From the IMG/VR virus record IMGVR_UViG_3300027561_000001, positions 1-49,184 of that record: a stretch of DNA of 49,184 bases; one strand, 5' to 3'. The notes under the pieces are model-generated. The model was not told the DNA's origin. It saw nothing but the letters and a program-made list of their open reading frames with translations, and made no database searches. The position numbers and the translations under genes were made by a program. Source of the stretch: a virus. Below, one piece after another: positions 39,901 to 46,611 of this stretch. Every line of letters begins with the position of its first letter. The stretch's first letter is position 1.

Positions 39901-40329
39901 TCATCGTCCCGCCGCCTTGCGCATCTCGGTGACGACGCTCTCTAGGCGCTGTCCGGCCTTGAGGGCGTCGTCACTGCGTCCGAGCGTCCGGAGGGCGTGA
40001 GCCTGGAGCGCATCCCACCAGACTTCGTCTCGCCCTTGCTCCCACGCTTCGGCGATGATGTTCTCAACGTCAGCGTGGTTGGCTTGGCCAACGTCGTCAG
40101 GTGTCCAGCGCAGACCTAGAACATCGTTGGCGAGGCTGGCGGGTGTAGGGTCATCGGCCCACTCACCCGATAGGTTTGGCGGCTCGTAGTTGTCGAGGAC
40201 CATCGGATCCACGTCTCCGAGAATGCTGGTCGCATCGCCTTCGGACATTTCGAGCCACGAGGCAGCAGCCATCGCAGCATCGGCGCCGAGGTAATGGGCC
40301 TCGGCTTCGTAGGTGGCGCTCATGGTCAT
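39901..40329 (-). CDS. Acidic leftward protein (142 residues)
   Basis: ATG 40329 (ATGA overlap). Helical and acidic: ADAAMAAASWLEMSEGDATS and ADVENIIAEAWEQGRDEVWW. No motif recognised. It is the second gene of the leftward operon, likely translated by coupling to the first. Confidence 0.6.
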   Translation of the reverse strand: MTMSATYEAEAHYLGADAAMAAASWLEMSEGDATSILGDVDPMVLDNYEPPNLSGEWADDPTPASLANDVLGLRWTPDDVGQANHADVENIIAEAWEQGRDEVWWDALQAHALRTLGRSDDALKAGQRLESVVTEMRKAAGR

Positions 40330-40613
40330 GCCTTCCCCATGAGGCTCGCAACGAATCGGCCGTACTGGTCGCTGGTGTTGCTGAGCATGCAGCAGTGCCC
40401 ACGCTCATACGCTTCGGCTTCGAGCGCAGCGAACTTGGCGAAGGCGAAGTCCAGACCGCCGACGTTGCCCTTGGTGCGCTCGTCGCCAGCGTCCTGCCTG
40501 CCCCAGCAGTACGCGAGGCTCTGCTGGTAGCGGTCGTGCGCACGCTTGCTCAGTCGGACGGTCATCAGCCTGCCGTGCTCGAAGAGATCAGCGAGCTGCT
40601 CGTGTTCGTTCAT
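40326..40613 (-). CDS. First gene of the leftward operon (95 residues)
   Basis: ATG 40613 after CGAAAGGTGGATGAC. Starts MNEHEQLADLFEHGRLMTVR; basic central helix, then EAYERGHCCMLSNTSDQYGR. Helical protein without a recognised family. The longer open frame to 40697 is not used, because the promoter lies there. Confidence 0.6.
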   Translation of the reverse strand: MNEHEQLADLFEHGRLMTVRLSKRAHDRYQQSLAYCWGRQDAGDERTKGNVGGLDFAFAKFAALEAEAYERGHCCMLSNTSDQYGRFVASLMGKA

Positions 40614-40643
40614 GTCATCCACCTTTCGTGATTCCACACAGCC

Positions 40644-40672
40644 ATCGTACACCCTCACGCCCCTGAGAACAA
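40644..40672 (-). promoter_or_regulatory. Leftward promoter of the 35.8-40.6 kb operon
   Basis: Minus strand: TTGTTC (40672-40667), 17-base spacer, TACGAT (40649-40644), with a start expected near 40637, about 24 bases before the first ATG. TACGAT also recurs at 38594-38599 and 42020-42025. Confidence 0.6.
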
Positions 40673-40714
40673 CCACAATGTGGAATGCAGGACACAAGGA
40701 TCCACGTACAACGC

Positions 40715-40732
40715 TGTGACCACCCGGTCACA
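40715..40732. promoter_or_regulatory. Dyad TGTGACC-ACCC-GGTCACA
   Basis: Perfect 7-base arms with a 4-base centre, 18 bases overall, about 43 bases upstream of the leftward -35. The size and symmetry suggest a dimeric regulator site. Confidence 0.5.
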
Positions 40733-40821
40733 AACTTGTATGACCACACCCACCAGCCACACGCACCAAACAGCAACACACCCCGCACCTGAACCGCCGC
40801 CAACAGCACGCACAGCGCATC

Positions 40822-40839
40822 TTGTACCGATCGGTACAA
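40822..40839. promoter_or_regulatory. Perfect 18-bp palindrome TTGTACCGATCGGTACAA
   Basis: A complete 18-base palindrome in non-coding DNA, resembling operators of TetR-type repressors in actinobacteria. No TetR-like gene is present, so the binder may be a host protein or one of the unassigned DNA-binding proteins. Confidence 0.55.
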
Positions 40840-40992
40840 AAACGCATGTTTGTGCAGGTCAGAGGCTATGCACGCACCCGGGGGATGTACCCGGAGGGGG
40901 GGCTCACCGGTGTTATTCGCTTAGCGCCCCACATCACGGCCCAGAACACCTGTTCGAGAGCCGTCAAGGACGGAAAACCAGTCTGATGTACC

Positions 40993-41018
40993 CGATCCCC
41001 CGGGGTTACGGGGGATCG
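40993..41018. terminator. Perfect 10-bp hairpin in the gene-free region
   Basis: CGATCCCCCG (40993-41002) and CGGGGGATCG (41009-41018) with a 6-base loop GGGTTA. Very stable; no U-run on either side. It may be a terminator or part of a larger structured element. Confidence 0.55.
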
Positions 41019-41101
41019 CAGCCGCCGCAGGCACCCAAGCTCGACGCCAGTCGCCCCGAACGAGGTTTTTCCTTCCTTGTCCTGTGTGCGTGGTCTTCTC
41101 A

Positions 41102-41178
41102 CCAGGGGGGACTTGCGTCTCAGGAAAGGGAAAGTAGTGGTCACCTCTTCCCCCCTGGGCACCTTCCATGGTGACCAC
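41102..41178. ncRNA. Candidate pseudoknot-forming element
   Basis: Stem 1: CCAGGGGGGA (41102-41111) with TCCCCCCTGG (41149-41158), 10 perfect pairs. Stem 2: GTGGTCACC (41137-41145) with GGTGACCAC (41170-41178), 9 perfect pairs. The arms interleave, and only three bases (41146-41148) separate the inner arms, as in an H-type pseudoknot; alternatively the stems compete. The strand is not known because stems read on both. Confidence 0.45.
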
Positions 41179-41300
41179 CCCGACCTTTCGCTGCGTCAGT
41201 TGCCGTCTGACCGGGATGTCGTCTCCCGTTGCCCCCCGCTGCGCTCATCACGGTCTTGGCCGGGGGCATGGCTCCGCTGTTAGCTCCGTGAGGACACCAC

Positions 41301-41320
41301 CCCAGGGCTGATTACCTGGG
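41301..41320 (-). terminator. Weak hairpin after the leftward zinc-protein gene
   Basis: CCCAGG (41301-41306) and CCTGGG (41315-41320) with an 8-base loop, about 75 bases beyond the stop at 41394. Possible terminator of the small operon; short stem, so low certainty. Confidence 0.3.
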
Positions 41321-41393
41321 TCACTCCCGACAACGTGTCACCGGGCCGCTACGCGAGCTGCGTTCGACGCTCTTGGCGCCGCCTGGTCCCCAG

Positions 41394-41663
41394 CTAGTGC
41401 CTGGTGCTTCTCCACTGTCGGCGGGTACGGGCGAACACTGCCGGCAGGTCGACGGGTTCGACTTTGGGCAGCGAGATGACGCGCAGCACCCCGTCCTTGT
41501 GGGGTTCGCAGCGTCGGCAGAACGTGGAGCCGGCCGAGCGGGCTCCGTTGCACCAGGCGCAGCGTGGCTGCGGTGTCGACTTGCGGGCGAGGGTCCGGGC
41601 GTCGTCGGCTCTGCGGGCTCGACGTGCCAGGATCTTGGCTCGCAGCTCGGGGTCGAGGGTCAT
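41394..41663 (-). CDS. 89-residue zinc-binding protein
   Basis: ATG 41663 (ATGA overlap with the preceding gene). Basic helical N-terminus (DPELRAKILARRARRADDAR), then RCAWCNGARSAGSTFCRRCE with two Cys-x2-Cys pairs, a compact zinc ribbon. Basic end. Likely nucleic-acid binding. Confidence 0.6.
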   Translation of the reverse strand: MTLDPELRAKILARRARRADDARTLARKSTPQPRCAWCNGARSAGSTFCRRCEPHKDGVLRVISLPKVEPVDLPAVFARTRRQWRSTRH

Positions 41664-41782
41664 CGGTCTCTGCCGCTCCGTATGGCGTTGTCGACGATGG
41701 CGACACAGAGCACGGCGAAGAAGATCACGGCGGTGGCCACGAAGGTCCACCACACGATGTCGAGGAACCTGTCGAGGGTCAT
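41660..41782 (-). CDS. 40-residue single-pass membrane protein
   Basis: ATG 41782 overlapping the previous stop (ATGA). One long membrane helix: LDIVWWTFVATAVIFFAVLC plus VAIVDN, with a basic end. Pairs with the next smaller membrane peptide upstream. Function unknown. Confidence 0.6.
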   Translation of the reverse strand: MTLDRFLDIVWWTFVATAVIFFAVLCVAIVDNAIRSGRDR

Positions 41783-41868
41783 CAGCCCACCTCGATCATC
41801 ACATACAAGGACCACCACACGGTGAGCGTGGCGAAGGCCAGCCACACGAACGCCCAGCGCAGCGTCAT
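41782..41868 (-). CDS. 28-residue membrane peptide
   Basis: ATG 41868 with CGAGGTGACG upstream. Sequence MTLRWAFVWLAFATLTVWWS followed by LYVMIEVG is one hydrophobic helix. TGA overlaps the next ATG. Same opening residues (MTL) as its two downstream neighbours. Confidence 0.5.
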   Translation of the reverse strand: MTLRWAFVWLAFATLTVWWSLYVMIEVG

Positions 41869-41872
41869 CGCG

Positions 41873-41977
41873 TCACCTCGTAGCGCCAGCGGCGTAGTTG
41901 TTCTGCGGGGTGTGTCCCGTGCTCAGCACGTGAAGGAGCCAGGCTCGCAGCCTGCTCGCCTCGCCCGCTTGACTCAC
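41873..41977 (-). CDS. Possible 34-residue leader protein
   Basis: GTG 41977, product begins MSQAGEASRLRAWLLHVLST. Third-position GC fits the genome. A competing 50-codon frame from GTG 42017 ends with an ATGA overlap onto 41868 but has poor codon use and would start before the predicted transcript. Only one is likely real. Confidence 0.3.
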   Translation of the reverse strand: MSQAGEASRLRAWLLHVLSTGHTPQNNYAAGATR

Positions 41978-41995
41978 GATCTTCCCCGATCTCTC

Positions 41996-42024
41996 TTGAC
42001 CTGGAGCGGTGCGTCACTTATCGT
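41996..42024 (+). promoter_or_regulatory. Candidate rightward promoter
   Basis: TTGACC (41996-42001), 17 bases, TATCGT (42019-42024). It faces the FtsK-like gene but reads first through the hairpin at 42046-42087 and antisense through the AlpA-like gene. On the other strand TACGAT (42025-42020) may serve the leftward genes. Confidence 0.4.
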
Positions 42025-42045
42025 ACACGCACCCGATACAGTGTT

Positions 42046-42087
42046 GAGTCTGCCCCCTTCTGTGCTCACGGTCAAGGGGGCAGACTC
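42046..42087. terminator. 14-bp perfect inverted repeat at the end of the AlpA-like gene
   Basis: GAGTCTGCCCCCTT (42046-42059) and AAGGGGGCAGACTC (42074-42087) with a 14-base loop. The right arm overlaps the stop and last codons of the leftward gene. It is a very strong stem usable in both directions, most simply a terminator. Confidence 0.7.
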
Positions 42088-42299
42088 GCGTCTGGGGGTC
42101 GTTTCCGGCGGTGCCTGCGAGCCCAGCGCGTCACGTCGGAGCGGTTCCACACCTTGAAGCCCGGCCACTCTTTGAGCGGCTCAGGAAAGTCGGGGTAGCG
42201 CCCGCGGTAGACGGTGATCGAGTTGCGGAGCCCCAGGCCGAGAACTTCTGCGACCTCTTGTGCACTCAGGATGTTCTCGATGTCAACTCGTTTGCCCAT
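42072..42299 (-). CDS. AlpA/excisionase-like helix-turn-helix protein
   Basis: 75 residues from ATG 42299. ILSAQEVAEVLGLGLRNSIT is a MerR/AlpA-type recognition helix pair, WPGFKVWNRSDVTRWARRHR the typical wing and final helix, and the end is very basic. Such proteins serve as excisionases or regulators in actinobacterial integrative elements. No integrase exists here, so regulation of the divergent FtsK-like gene is the better guess. A near-palindrome (ACACTGACATCAGGTGT) lies between the two genes at 42320-42336. Confidence 0.7.
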   Translation of the reverse strand: MGKRVDIENILSAQEVAEVLGLGLRNSITVYRGRYPDFPEPLKEWPGFKVWNRSDVTRWARRHRRKRPPDASLPP

Positions 42300-42335
42300 C
42301 CCGGGCGATGATAGTCGTACACACTGACATCAGGT

Positions 42336-44627
42336 GTGATTACAGTAGTGATCGTGCTCCGGCAGATCACCTTCGTGCTCCCCGGCATCGCTGCGCTCAT
42401 CGCTATCCCCCTGTGGGGACGCTTCGCCGAGCAGCGCCACGAGCTGTGGCCCGACCGTGAAGTTGCCTGGGCACTGTGGCACTGGTTCAGCGGCGCTCGC
42501 GCCACCTGGCAGTGGCCACCCCTCGAAACGGGCAGAAGCGACCTGAAAGGAGAACTGCCACGCCGTGCCGTGACCGGCGCCGCCCGTACCGCCGGCACGG
42601 TAACCCTCGTCTACCTCTGGTCTGGCAAGACCGGCGATCCCCTCTTCTGGGGGGTGACACTCACCGCCGGCTGGGCCGGCATCGCCATCCTGGCGACCCA
42701 CGTTGCCATCCGCCGTGCCATGCGCGGCTGGTGGGTATTTCCCCTGGAGGAAGCCCTCTACGAGACCTCCGGCTGGAAATCGGTGTTCTCCGACGACGAA
42801 GCCTCCCGAGCCCAGGTGGTTCGAGGCCGGAGATGGGTCAAGGTTCGCCGCCTACGCCTCCGCTGGCGCAAGCGCAAGACCCAGCGTCTGCCCCGGCCCT
42901 GGCTGGACACCCGCCTGTTCTTCAAGGTCGAGCTGCCCTACCGCTTCGACAACTCCGACCTGAACCGCAAGAACTTCCTTAACCAGGCAACCCACAAGCT
43001 CGACCTCGGTGAGATCGTGCCAGGGTGGCACACCACCGGGCACTTCTCCCTGGTACGCCTCTATCCCGAGCTGCGGCTGCCACCCCCGCCCAAGTGGCAC
43101 GACAAGCATGTCCGCCAGATCATGCGGCCGGCATTGGGACCGATGATCTGGCCTCACGGACTTGGCAAGGGTGGCGTTGCCATCACGCGCAGCCGCAAGA
43201 CCGACAACCCGCATCTGATGATCTCGGCTGGCACCATCGGTGGCAAGTCGACGGCCCTGCGCTGGTATGCCGCCAACGTGCTCCACTTCGGCGGCCTGGT
43301 CGTCATCTGCGACATCAAGCGGCACTCGCACATCTGGGCGCGCGGGCTGCCCGGCACACTCTCGTTCCCCGACGTGACGTTGCCGGAAGACGCACCCGGG
43401 GCCGGCGCGCAGATCAACGAGGCCCTCCTCGGCGTCTGGGCCGAGATCGAGCGCCGCAACCGGGAGTGTGACCCGCTGCGGGTCGGTGACCCCTGGCCCG
43501 AGTTCCAGCCGGTCCTCCTCGTTTTCGACGAGCTGAACACCACCACGACCGCCATGAACCGCTGGTGGAAGACGGCTCGCCCCAACACCCGGGCCGGTGA
43601 TCTCGCCCCCGGCACCCACGCCCTACAGGACATCCTCCATCAAGGCCGAGCCGTCTGCGTCAGTGCCGCCTTCGGCGCCCAGGCCGCCCGCCGCCGCGCC
43701 GTCGGTGGCGGTGAAGGCTTCGAGGACATCGGCAACATCCTGATGGTCCCCCCTTACAGCAAGGCCACCTGGAACGTCTGCGCCCCTCACATCGAGTACA
43801 TTCCCGCCAAGTCCCACCACGACCACCCCGCTTGGGGCATCCTGCTCGACGGCCTTGACGCCATCGAGGTACAGCGCATCGAGATGACCGAGCGCGAAGC
43901 CGTGCGCTTCTCCCGTGCTGGGGACGCCAGACGGGCCGCCTGGCAGGAGACCCCTGCGATCGCTGGCCTCAGAGCCCTCGGAGCTGGGCAGCCCCGACCC
44001 CCGGAACCAACTATGCGCGTGGAGGTGGCGATCGGGGCCGCCCACGGCAACGGTAACAAGCCCGACCCTGGGACCTCCGGCCCACCCGATGACTTCGATG
44101 CCGCCACCCTGCGCCAGTTCTCCAGCGACGAAGGCGCCGGCACGGTCCCCATGCGCTACGACGCTCTCCGTAAGGCCGCCGACAAGCCCGGATTCCCCGG
44201 CCCCGCCCGGAAGGGACCGATCAAGGCCGACGGGACCGAGATGGTTTCCAAGCGCCTGTACCTGCGCCAGGAGATCGAAGTGTGGTTCGAGGAACGCTCC
44301 AACCTCGGCGACCCAGGCGTGTACGTCATCGAGCCACCGCACGACCTCAAGGTAAAGATCGGCGAGACCAAGCGGCTCGAAGATCGCATCGACGAGTTCT
44401 CGTGGAGTGGGGTCGGCGACCAGATTGTCAAGCAGTGGTTCCCGTGCACCGACAAGCAGCACGCCCAAGACCTGGAGACCTGGCTGCACGCCAAGTACGA
44501 CTCCCAGCGCATCCCCAGGACCGAGTGGTTCCGCAAGGAAGGCCAGCTCGACGAGGACTACCTGGACGCCGATCGGCTCCTGGCCGGCTGTCCCGATGAG
44601 CTGCGGCCAGTGAAGGAGGCGGCATGA
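42336..44627 (+). CDS. FtsK/TraB-like DNA translocase fused to a GIY-YIG nuclease domain
   Basis: 763 residues from GTG 42336. N-terminus: one membrane helix (residues about 8-24) and two more (about 85-130). Motor: Walker A SAGTIGGKST with Lys304, and Walker B VLLVFDELN with Asp398-Glu399, as in FtsK, TraSA and TraB, which pump double-stranded DNA. Residues about 595-655 resemble a DNA-binding helix-turn-helix with basic linker (MRYDALRKAADKPGFPGPAR). The C-terminus 660-750 is a GIY-YIG/T5orf172-type domain: GVYVI (661-665), KIG (674-676), Arg684, and Glu714 in DLETWLH, then EWF. A membrane pump carrying its own nuclease is an unusual build. It overlaps the next micro-frame by four bases. 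Confidence 0.85.
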   Translation: MITVVIVLRQITFVLPGIAALIAIPLWGRFAEQRHELWPDREVAWALWHWFSGARATWQWPPLETGRSDLKGELPRRAVTGAARTAGTVTLVYLWSGKTGDPLFWGVTLTAGWAGIAILATHVAIRRAMRGWWVFPLEEALYETSGWKSVFSDDEASRAQVVRGRRWVKVRRLRLRWRKRKTQRLPRPWLDTRLFFKVELPYRFDNSDLNRKNFLNQATHKLDLGEIVPGWHTTGHFSLVRLYPELRLPPPPKWHDKHVRQIMRPALGPMIWPHGLGKGGVAITRSRKTDNPHLMISAGTIGGKSTALRWYAANVLHFGGLVVICDIKRHSHIWARGLPGTLSFPDVTLPEDAPGAGAQINEALLGVWAEIERRNRECDPLRVGDPWPEFQPVLLVFDELNTTTTAMNRWWKTARPNTRAGDLAPGTHALQDILHQGRAVCVSAAFGAQAARRRAVGGGEGFEDIGNILMVPPYSKATWNVCAPHIEYIPAKSHHDHPAWGILLDGLDAIEVQRIEMTEREAVRFSRAGDARRAAWQETPAIAGLRALGAGQPRPPEPTMRVEVAIGAAHGNGNKPDPGTSGPPDDFDAATLRQFSSDEGAGTVPMRYDALRKAADKPGFPGPARKGPIKADGTEMVSKRLYLRQEIEVWFEERSNLGDPGVYVIEPPHDLKVKIGETKRLEDRIDEFSWSGVGDQIVKQWFPCTDKQHAQDLETWLHAKYDSQRIPRTEWFRKEGQLDEDYLDADRLLAGCPDELRPVKEAA

Positions 44628-44650
44628 GCGAGTACAGGGAGCCGGACTGA
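44624..44650 (+). CDS. 8-residue micro reading frame between coupled genes
   Basis: ATG 44624 (ATGA overlap with the FtsK-like stop) behind a perfect AAGGAGG; product MSEYREPD; its TGA overlaps the next ATG. Probably a translational bridge that hands ribosomes to the next gene. Confidence 0.35.
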   Translation: MSEYREPD

Positions 44651-44943
44651 TGGCTGGTGGTCAGAAGGGTTTGAGTTTCATCGGTGAGGCCGGGGTGGCA
44701 TTCGCCCTGCTGGGTTTCATCAGTGGCTGTACGGCGCGCGGGTGGTTGGACGGCCAGCACGACGATCCGATGTCCCGGCACCAGCACGATTGCGAGCAGG
44801 CGTGGGCTGACAGCGAGGCCGGCAAGGCGGACGAGGATGACGAGGTGTTGTTGGCTACCCCGTTCTGTCAGCAGAACAACCTGGCCGCGGTCGCTGAGGT
44901 CCAGCAGGAGGACCAGGAACGAGTGCAGGAGGCAGCACCATGA
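44650..44943 (+). CDS. Possible lipoprotein or membrane-anchored protein (97 residues)
   Basis: N-terminal hydrophobic stretch GVAFALLGFISGC ends in I-S-G-Cys, which fits a lipobox, though a Glu inside the preceding stretch weakens this. The remainder is acidic, Gln- and Glu-rich. It follows the DNA pump in an operon with other membrane proteins, so a pump accessory role is possible. Confidence 0.5.
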   Translation: MAGGQKGLSFIGEAGVAFALLGFISGCTARGWLDGQHDDPMSRHQHDCEQAWADSEAGKADEDDEVLLATPFCQQNNLAAVAEVQQEDQERVQEAAP

Positions 44944-45224
44944 CCATGTACGACGACGAACCCCAGAAGGCAGCGGCACCTATCCCGCTTCTGCTCGACA
45001 CCATCGACAAACAGACAGCGATCGTGACCGAAGCTGCTCGCACGTTGGCCGAGCACCTCGACAATGTGCTCCGTCCCGAGGAGGATGGTCCGTCGACCGG
45101 TGGCAGTGTGCCCCGAGAACGATTGGGGGGTTCCAACTTGGCGACCCGGCTCCAGTCGGTCTCGACCAATCTCGGAGACCTGGGCGTCTACCTGAATCAG
45201 CTCATGGCGAGGTTGGAGCTGTGA
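44940..45224 (+). CDS. Helical soluble protein (94 residues)
   Basis: ATGA overlap. Predicted helices PIPLLLDTIDKQTAIVTEAA and TRLQSVSTNLGDLGVYLNQL around a Pro/Gly linker. No family recognised. The stop lies in the GTGA of the next gene. Confidence 0.55.
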   Translation: MTMYDDEPQKAAAPIPLLLDTIDKQTAIVTEAARTLAEHLDNVLRPEEDGPSTGGSVPRERLGGSNLATRLQSVSTNLGDLGVYLNQLMARLEL

Positions 45225-45862
45225 CCGTGATCGAGGTGTCGACGAACGGTCGTGAGGCCGCGTATGCCCGCTATGTCGCCGATGGTGGCAACTGGACGAT
45301 CGCCCAGGTGGCGGCGGCCACAGGACTAGGCGAGCGCCGAGCGGGGGATATCAGTAGAGAGTGGAAGGTACGTCTTGCTGCTACAAATGGCAGTGAGCCG
45401 AGCGGGGTGTCGTTGCCGCCCGCCACGGCACCCCGCGTCAGATCGTCGACCGCCGGTGCGGCCGCCGCCCGCCCGCACCGGCGGTCGGCTCCACCCACCT
45501 GGGTTGTCGTTGCCACCAAGCTGGCAGTGGCCGTGGTCACGATCATCGCTGCCCTGCTGTCCTACTCAGGCATCCGGGCGCTGGCCATCGACGCCGGCCT
45601 CGGCTGGCACGGCGACATCTTGCCCCTCGGGGTCGACGGGCTCGTGGCCGCCTGCCTACTGGTGCGGGTCGTGCATCCCCGCAACCAGATAGCGCGCCTC
45701 GCCATGTGGGTGGCACTGATCGGCTCGGTGGCTGCCAATGTCATCACCTACGGACCCTGGCACCCGCCGCTCGGGATCGTCGCCGCGATCATGGCCGGGT
45801 TCATGCCGATCGCCGCCGCCACCGGCTACCACCTGCTGGGCCGGATGCAGGTCGAGCAGTGA
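45221..45862 (+). CDS. DUF2637-like membrane protein with N-terminal helix-turn-helix
   Basis: 213 residues from GTG 45221 (GTG 45227 possible). Residues about 20-55 (WTIAQVAAATGLGERRAGDI) look like a helix-turn-helix. After a Pro/Arg linker come about four membrane helices, with the signature ALLSYSGIRALAIDAGLGWH followed by LPLGVDGLVAACLLV, characteristic of DUF2637 proteins of actinobacterial plasmids and integrative elements, where they accompany TraB/FtsK pumps. This links the block to plasmid transfer functions. Confidence 0.65.
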   Translation: MTVIEVSTNGREAAYARYVADGGNWTIAQVAAATGLGERRAGDISREWKVRLAATNGSEPSGVSLPPATAPRVRSSTAGAAAARPHRRSAPPTWVVVATKLAVAVVTIIAALLSYSGIRALAIDAGLGWHGDILPLGVDGLVAACLLVRVVHPRNQIARLAMWVALIGSVAANVITYGPWHPPLGIVAAIMAGFMPIAAATGYHLLGRMQVEQ

Positions 45863-45951
45863 GCAACGGGTGGCCGAAGGCCATCTCCATCCAGTTGGCG
45901 TTCATCTCCATCCAACTGCTGGTTCTCACGATCGTGCTATTGGTTCGATGA
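45859..45951 (+). CDS. 30-residue membrane peptide
   Basis: GTG 45859 (GTGA overlap). Sequence SNGWPKAISIQLAFISIQLL followed by VLTIVLLVR: one membrane helix. ATGA overlap with the next gene. Confidence 0.5.
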   Translation: MSNGWPKAISIQLAFISIQLLVLTIVLLVR

Positions 45952-46154
45952 ACGCCTGGGGCGCCCTGACCATCGTCCTTTTCACGGCGATCGTCGCCGT
46001 TTGCATCCTGTGGGACCGGCAGGCCGACCGGCAGGCAGCGTTCCGGTGGGAGGAGCGGTTCTATCAGCCGCATCTGCGGGCCTGGGGTCGTGTGATTGAT
46101 GTGGCATCAAGATCCACGCCTGAGATACATGAGAGGATTCGGTCTGATGGATGA
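45948..46154 (+). CDS. 68-residue membrane-anchored protein
   Basis: ATG 45948. N-terminal helix (WGALTIVLFTAIVAVCILWD) and a charged tail QADRQAAFRWEERFYQPHLR. Topology like small spread or spanin-type proteins. Overlaps the next gene by 8 bases. Confidence 0.55.
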   Translation: MNAWGALTIVLFTAIVAVCILWDRQADRQAAFRWEERFYQPHLRAWGRVIDVASRSTPEIHERIRSDG

Positions 46155-46362
46155 GGAACGGCTACACACCATAACTGCCGTAGTTGATGATCTCGCCAAG
46201 ATCGATCCGCCCATCGAGGACACGCTGCGCTGTTTCCTGTGCGGCCGAGACATCTTCGGCGACAGTGAAACGGAACCAGCTACCGATCTAACCAACCCCG
46301 CTCAGCATGAGGCCGAATGCGTTTGGCGTCGCGCCATCGAGCTGCGTAGTGACCCATCCTGA
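46147..46362 (+). CDS. 71-residue zinc-finger-like protein
   Basis: ATG 46147. LRCFLCGRDIFGDSETEPAT with later QHEAECVW gives a Cys-x2-Cys...His-x3-Cys zinc pattern. Helical ends. Overlaps the next GTG by 14 bases. Confidence 0.55.
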   Translation: MDEERLHTITAVVDDLAKIDPPIEDTLRCFLCGRDIFGDSETEPATDLTNPAQHEAECVWRRAIELRSDPS

Positions 46363-46504
46363 GGAAGCCGCCGCTGTGCGGTGGATGGTGGGTCGCACCG
46401 TCGAGATCGGTGCAGGGAGCAATCCCACTCCGGGGGTGGTCACCACCGTGGATCACACCCCTACTGGCCAGGCTGGAGATGCAGGCTGCGAGAGCCGCCA
46501 CTAA
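46349..46504 (+). CDS. 51-residue small protein
   Basis: GTG 46349 within the previous gene. Sequence begins MTHPEEAAAVRWMVGRTVEI, with a Gly/Thr-rich second half. The last gene before the hairpin at 46548. Weak evidence. Confidence 0.4.
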   Translation: MTHPEEAAAVRWMVGRTVEIGAGSNPTPGVVTTVDHTPTGQAGDAGCESRH

Positions 46505-46547
46505 CGTCCCCATCCGCAGAGGGAGGGGCGCCTTCCCTCTACTCCCA

Positions 46548-46593
46548 GTGACGCCCCCGGTTGCTCAGTCCCATGCGCCGTCGGGGGCGTCAC
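46548..46593. terminator. 12-bp inverted repeat after the transfer-like block
   Basis: GTGACGCCCCCG (46548-46559) and CGGGGGCGTCAC (46582-46593) with a 22-base loop; a smaller stem AGAGGGA/TCCCTCT lies just upstream. It probably terminates the 42.3-46.5 kb operon before the zinc-ribbon gene. Confidence 0.6.
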
Positions 46594-46611
46594 CGCGTCT
46601 ACCCTGCGGCC

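Larger units (their letters stand above)
40840..41393. other. Gene-free, hairpin-rich region
   Basis: No convincing gene on either strand between the leftward operon's promoter and the stop at 41394; open frames here have poor codon use. It contains a small stem CCGTC/GACGG (40961-40973), the hairpin at 40993-41018, the interleaved stems at 41102-41178 and the stem at 41301-41320. The neighbouring 40.67-40.81 kb is strongly A/C-biased on the + strand. An origin, packaging or transfer site, or a non-coding RNA would all fit. Confidence 0.5.

Noticed and set aside
40680-41174. Open frame of 164 codons on the + strand
   Set aside because: It runs through palindromes and perfect hairpins, has Pro/Ser/His-rich random composition, weak codon bias and no ribosome site.
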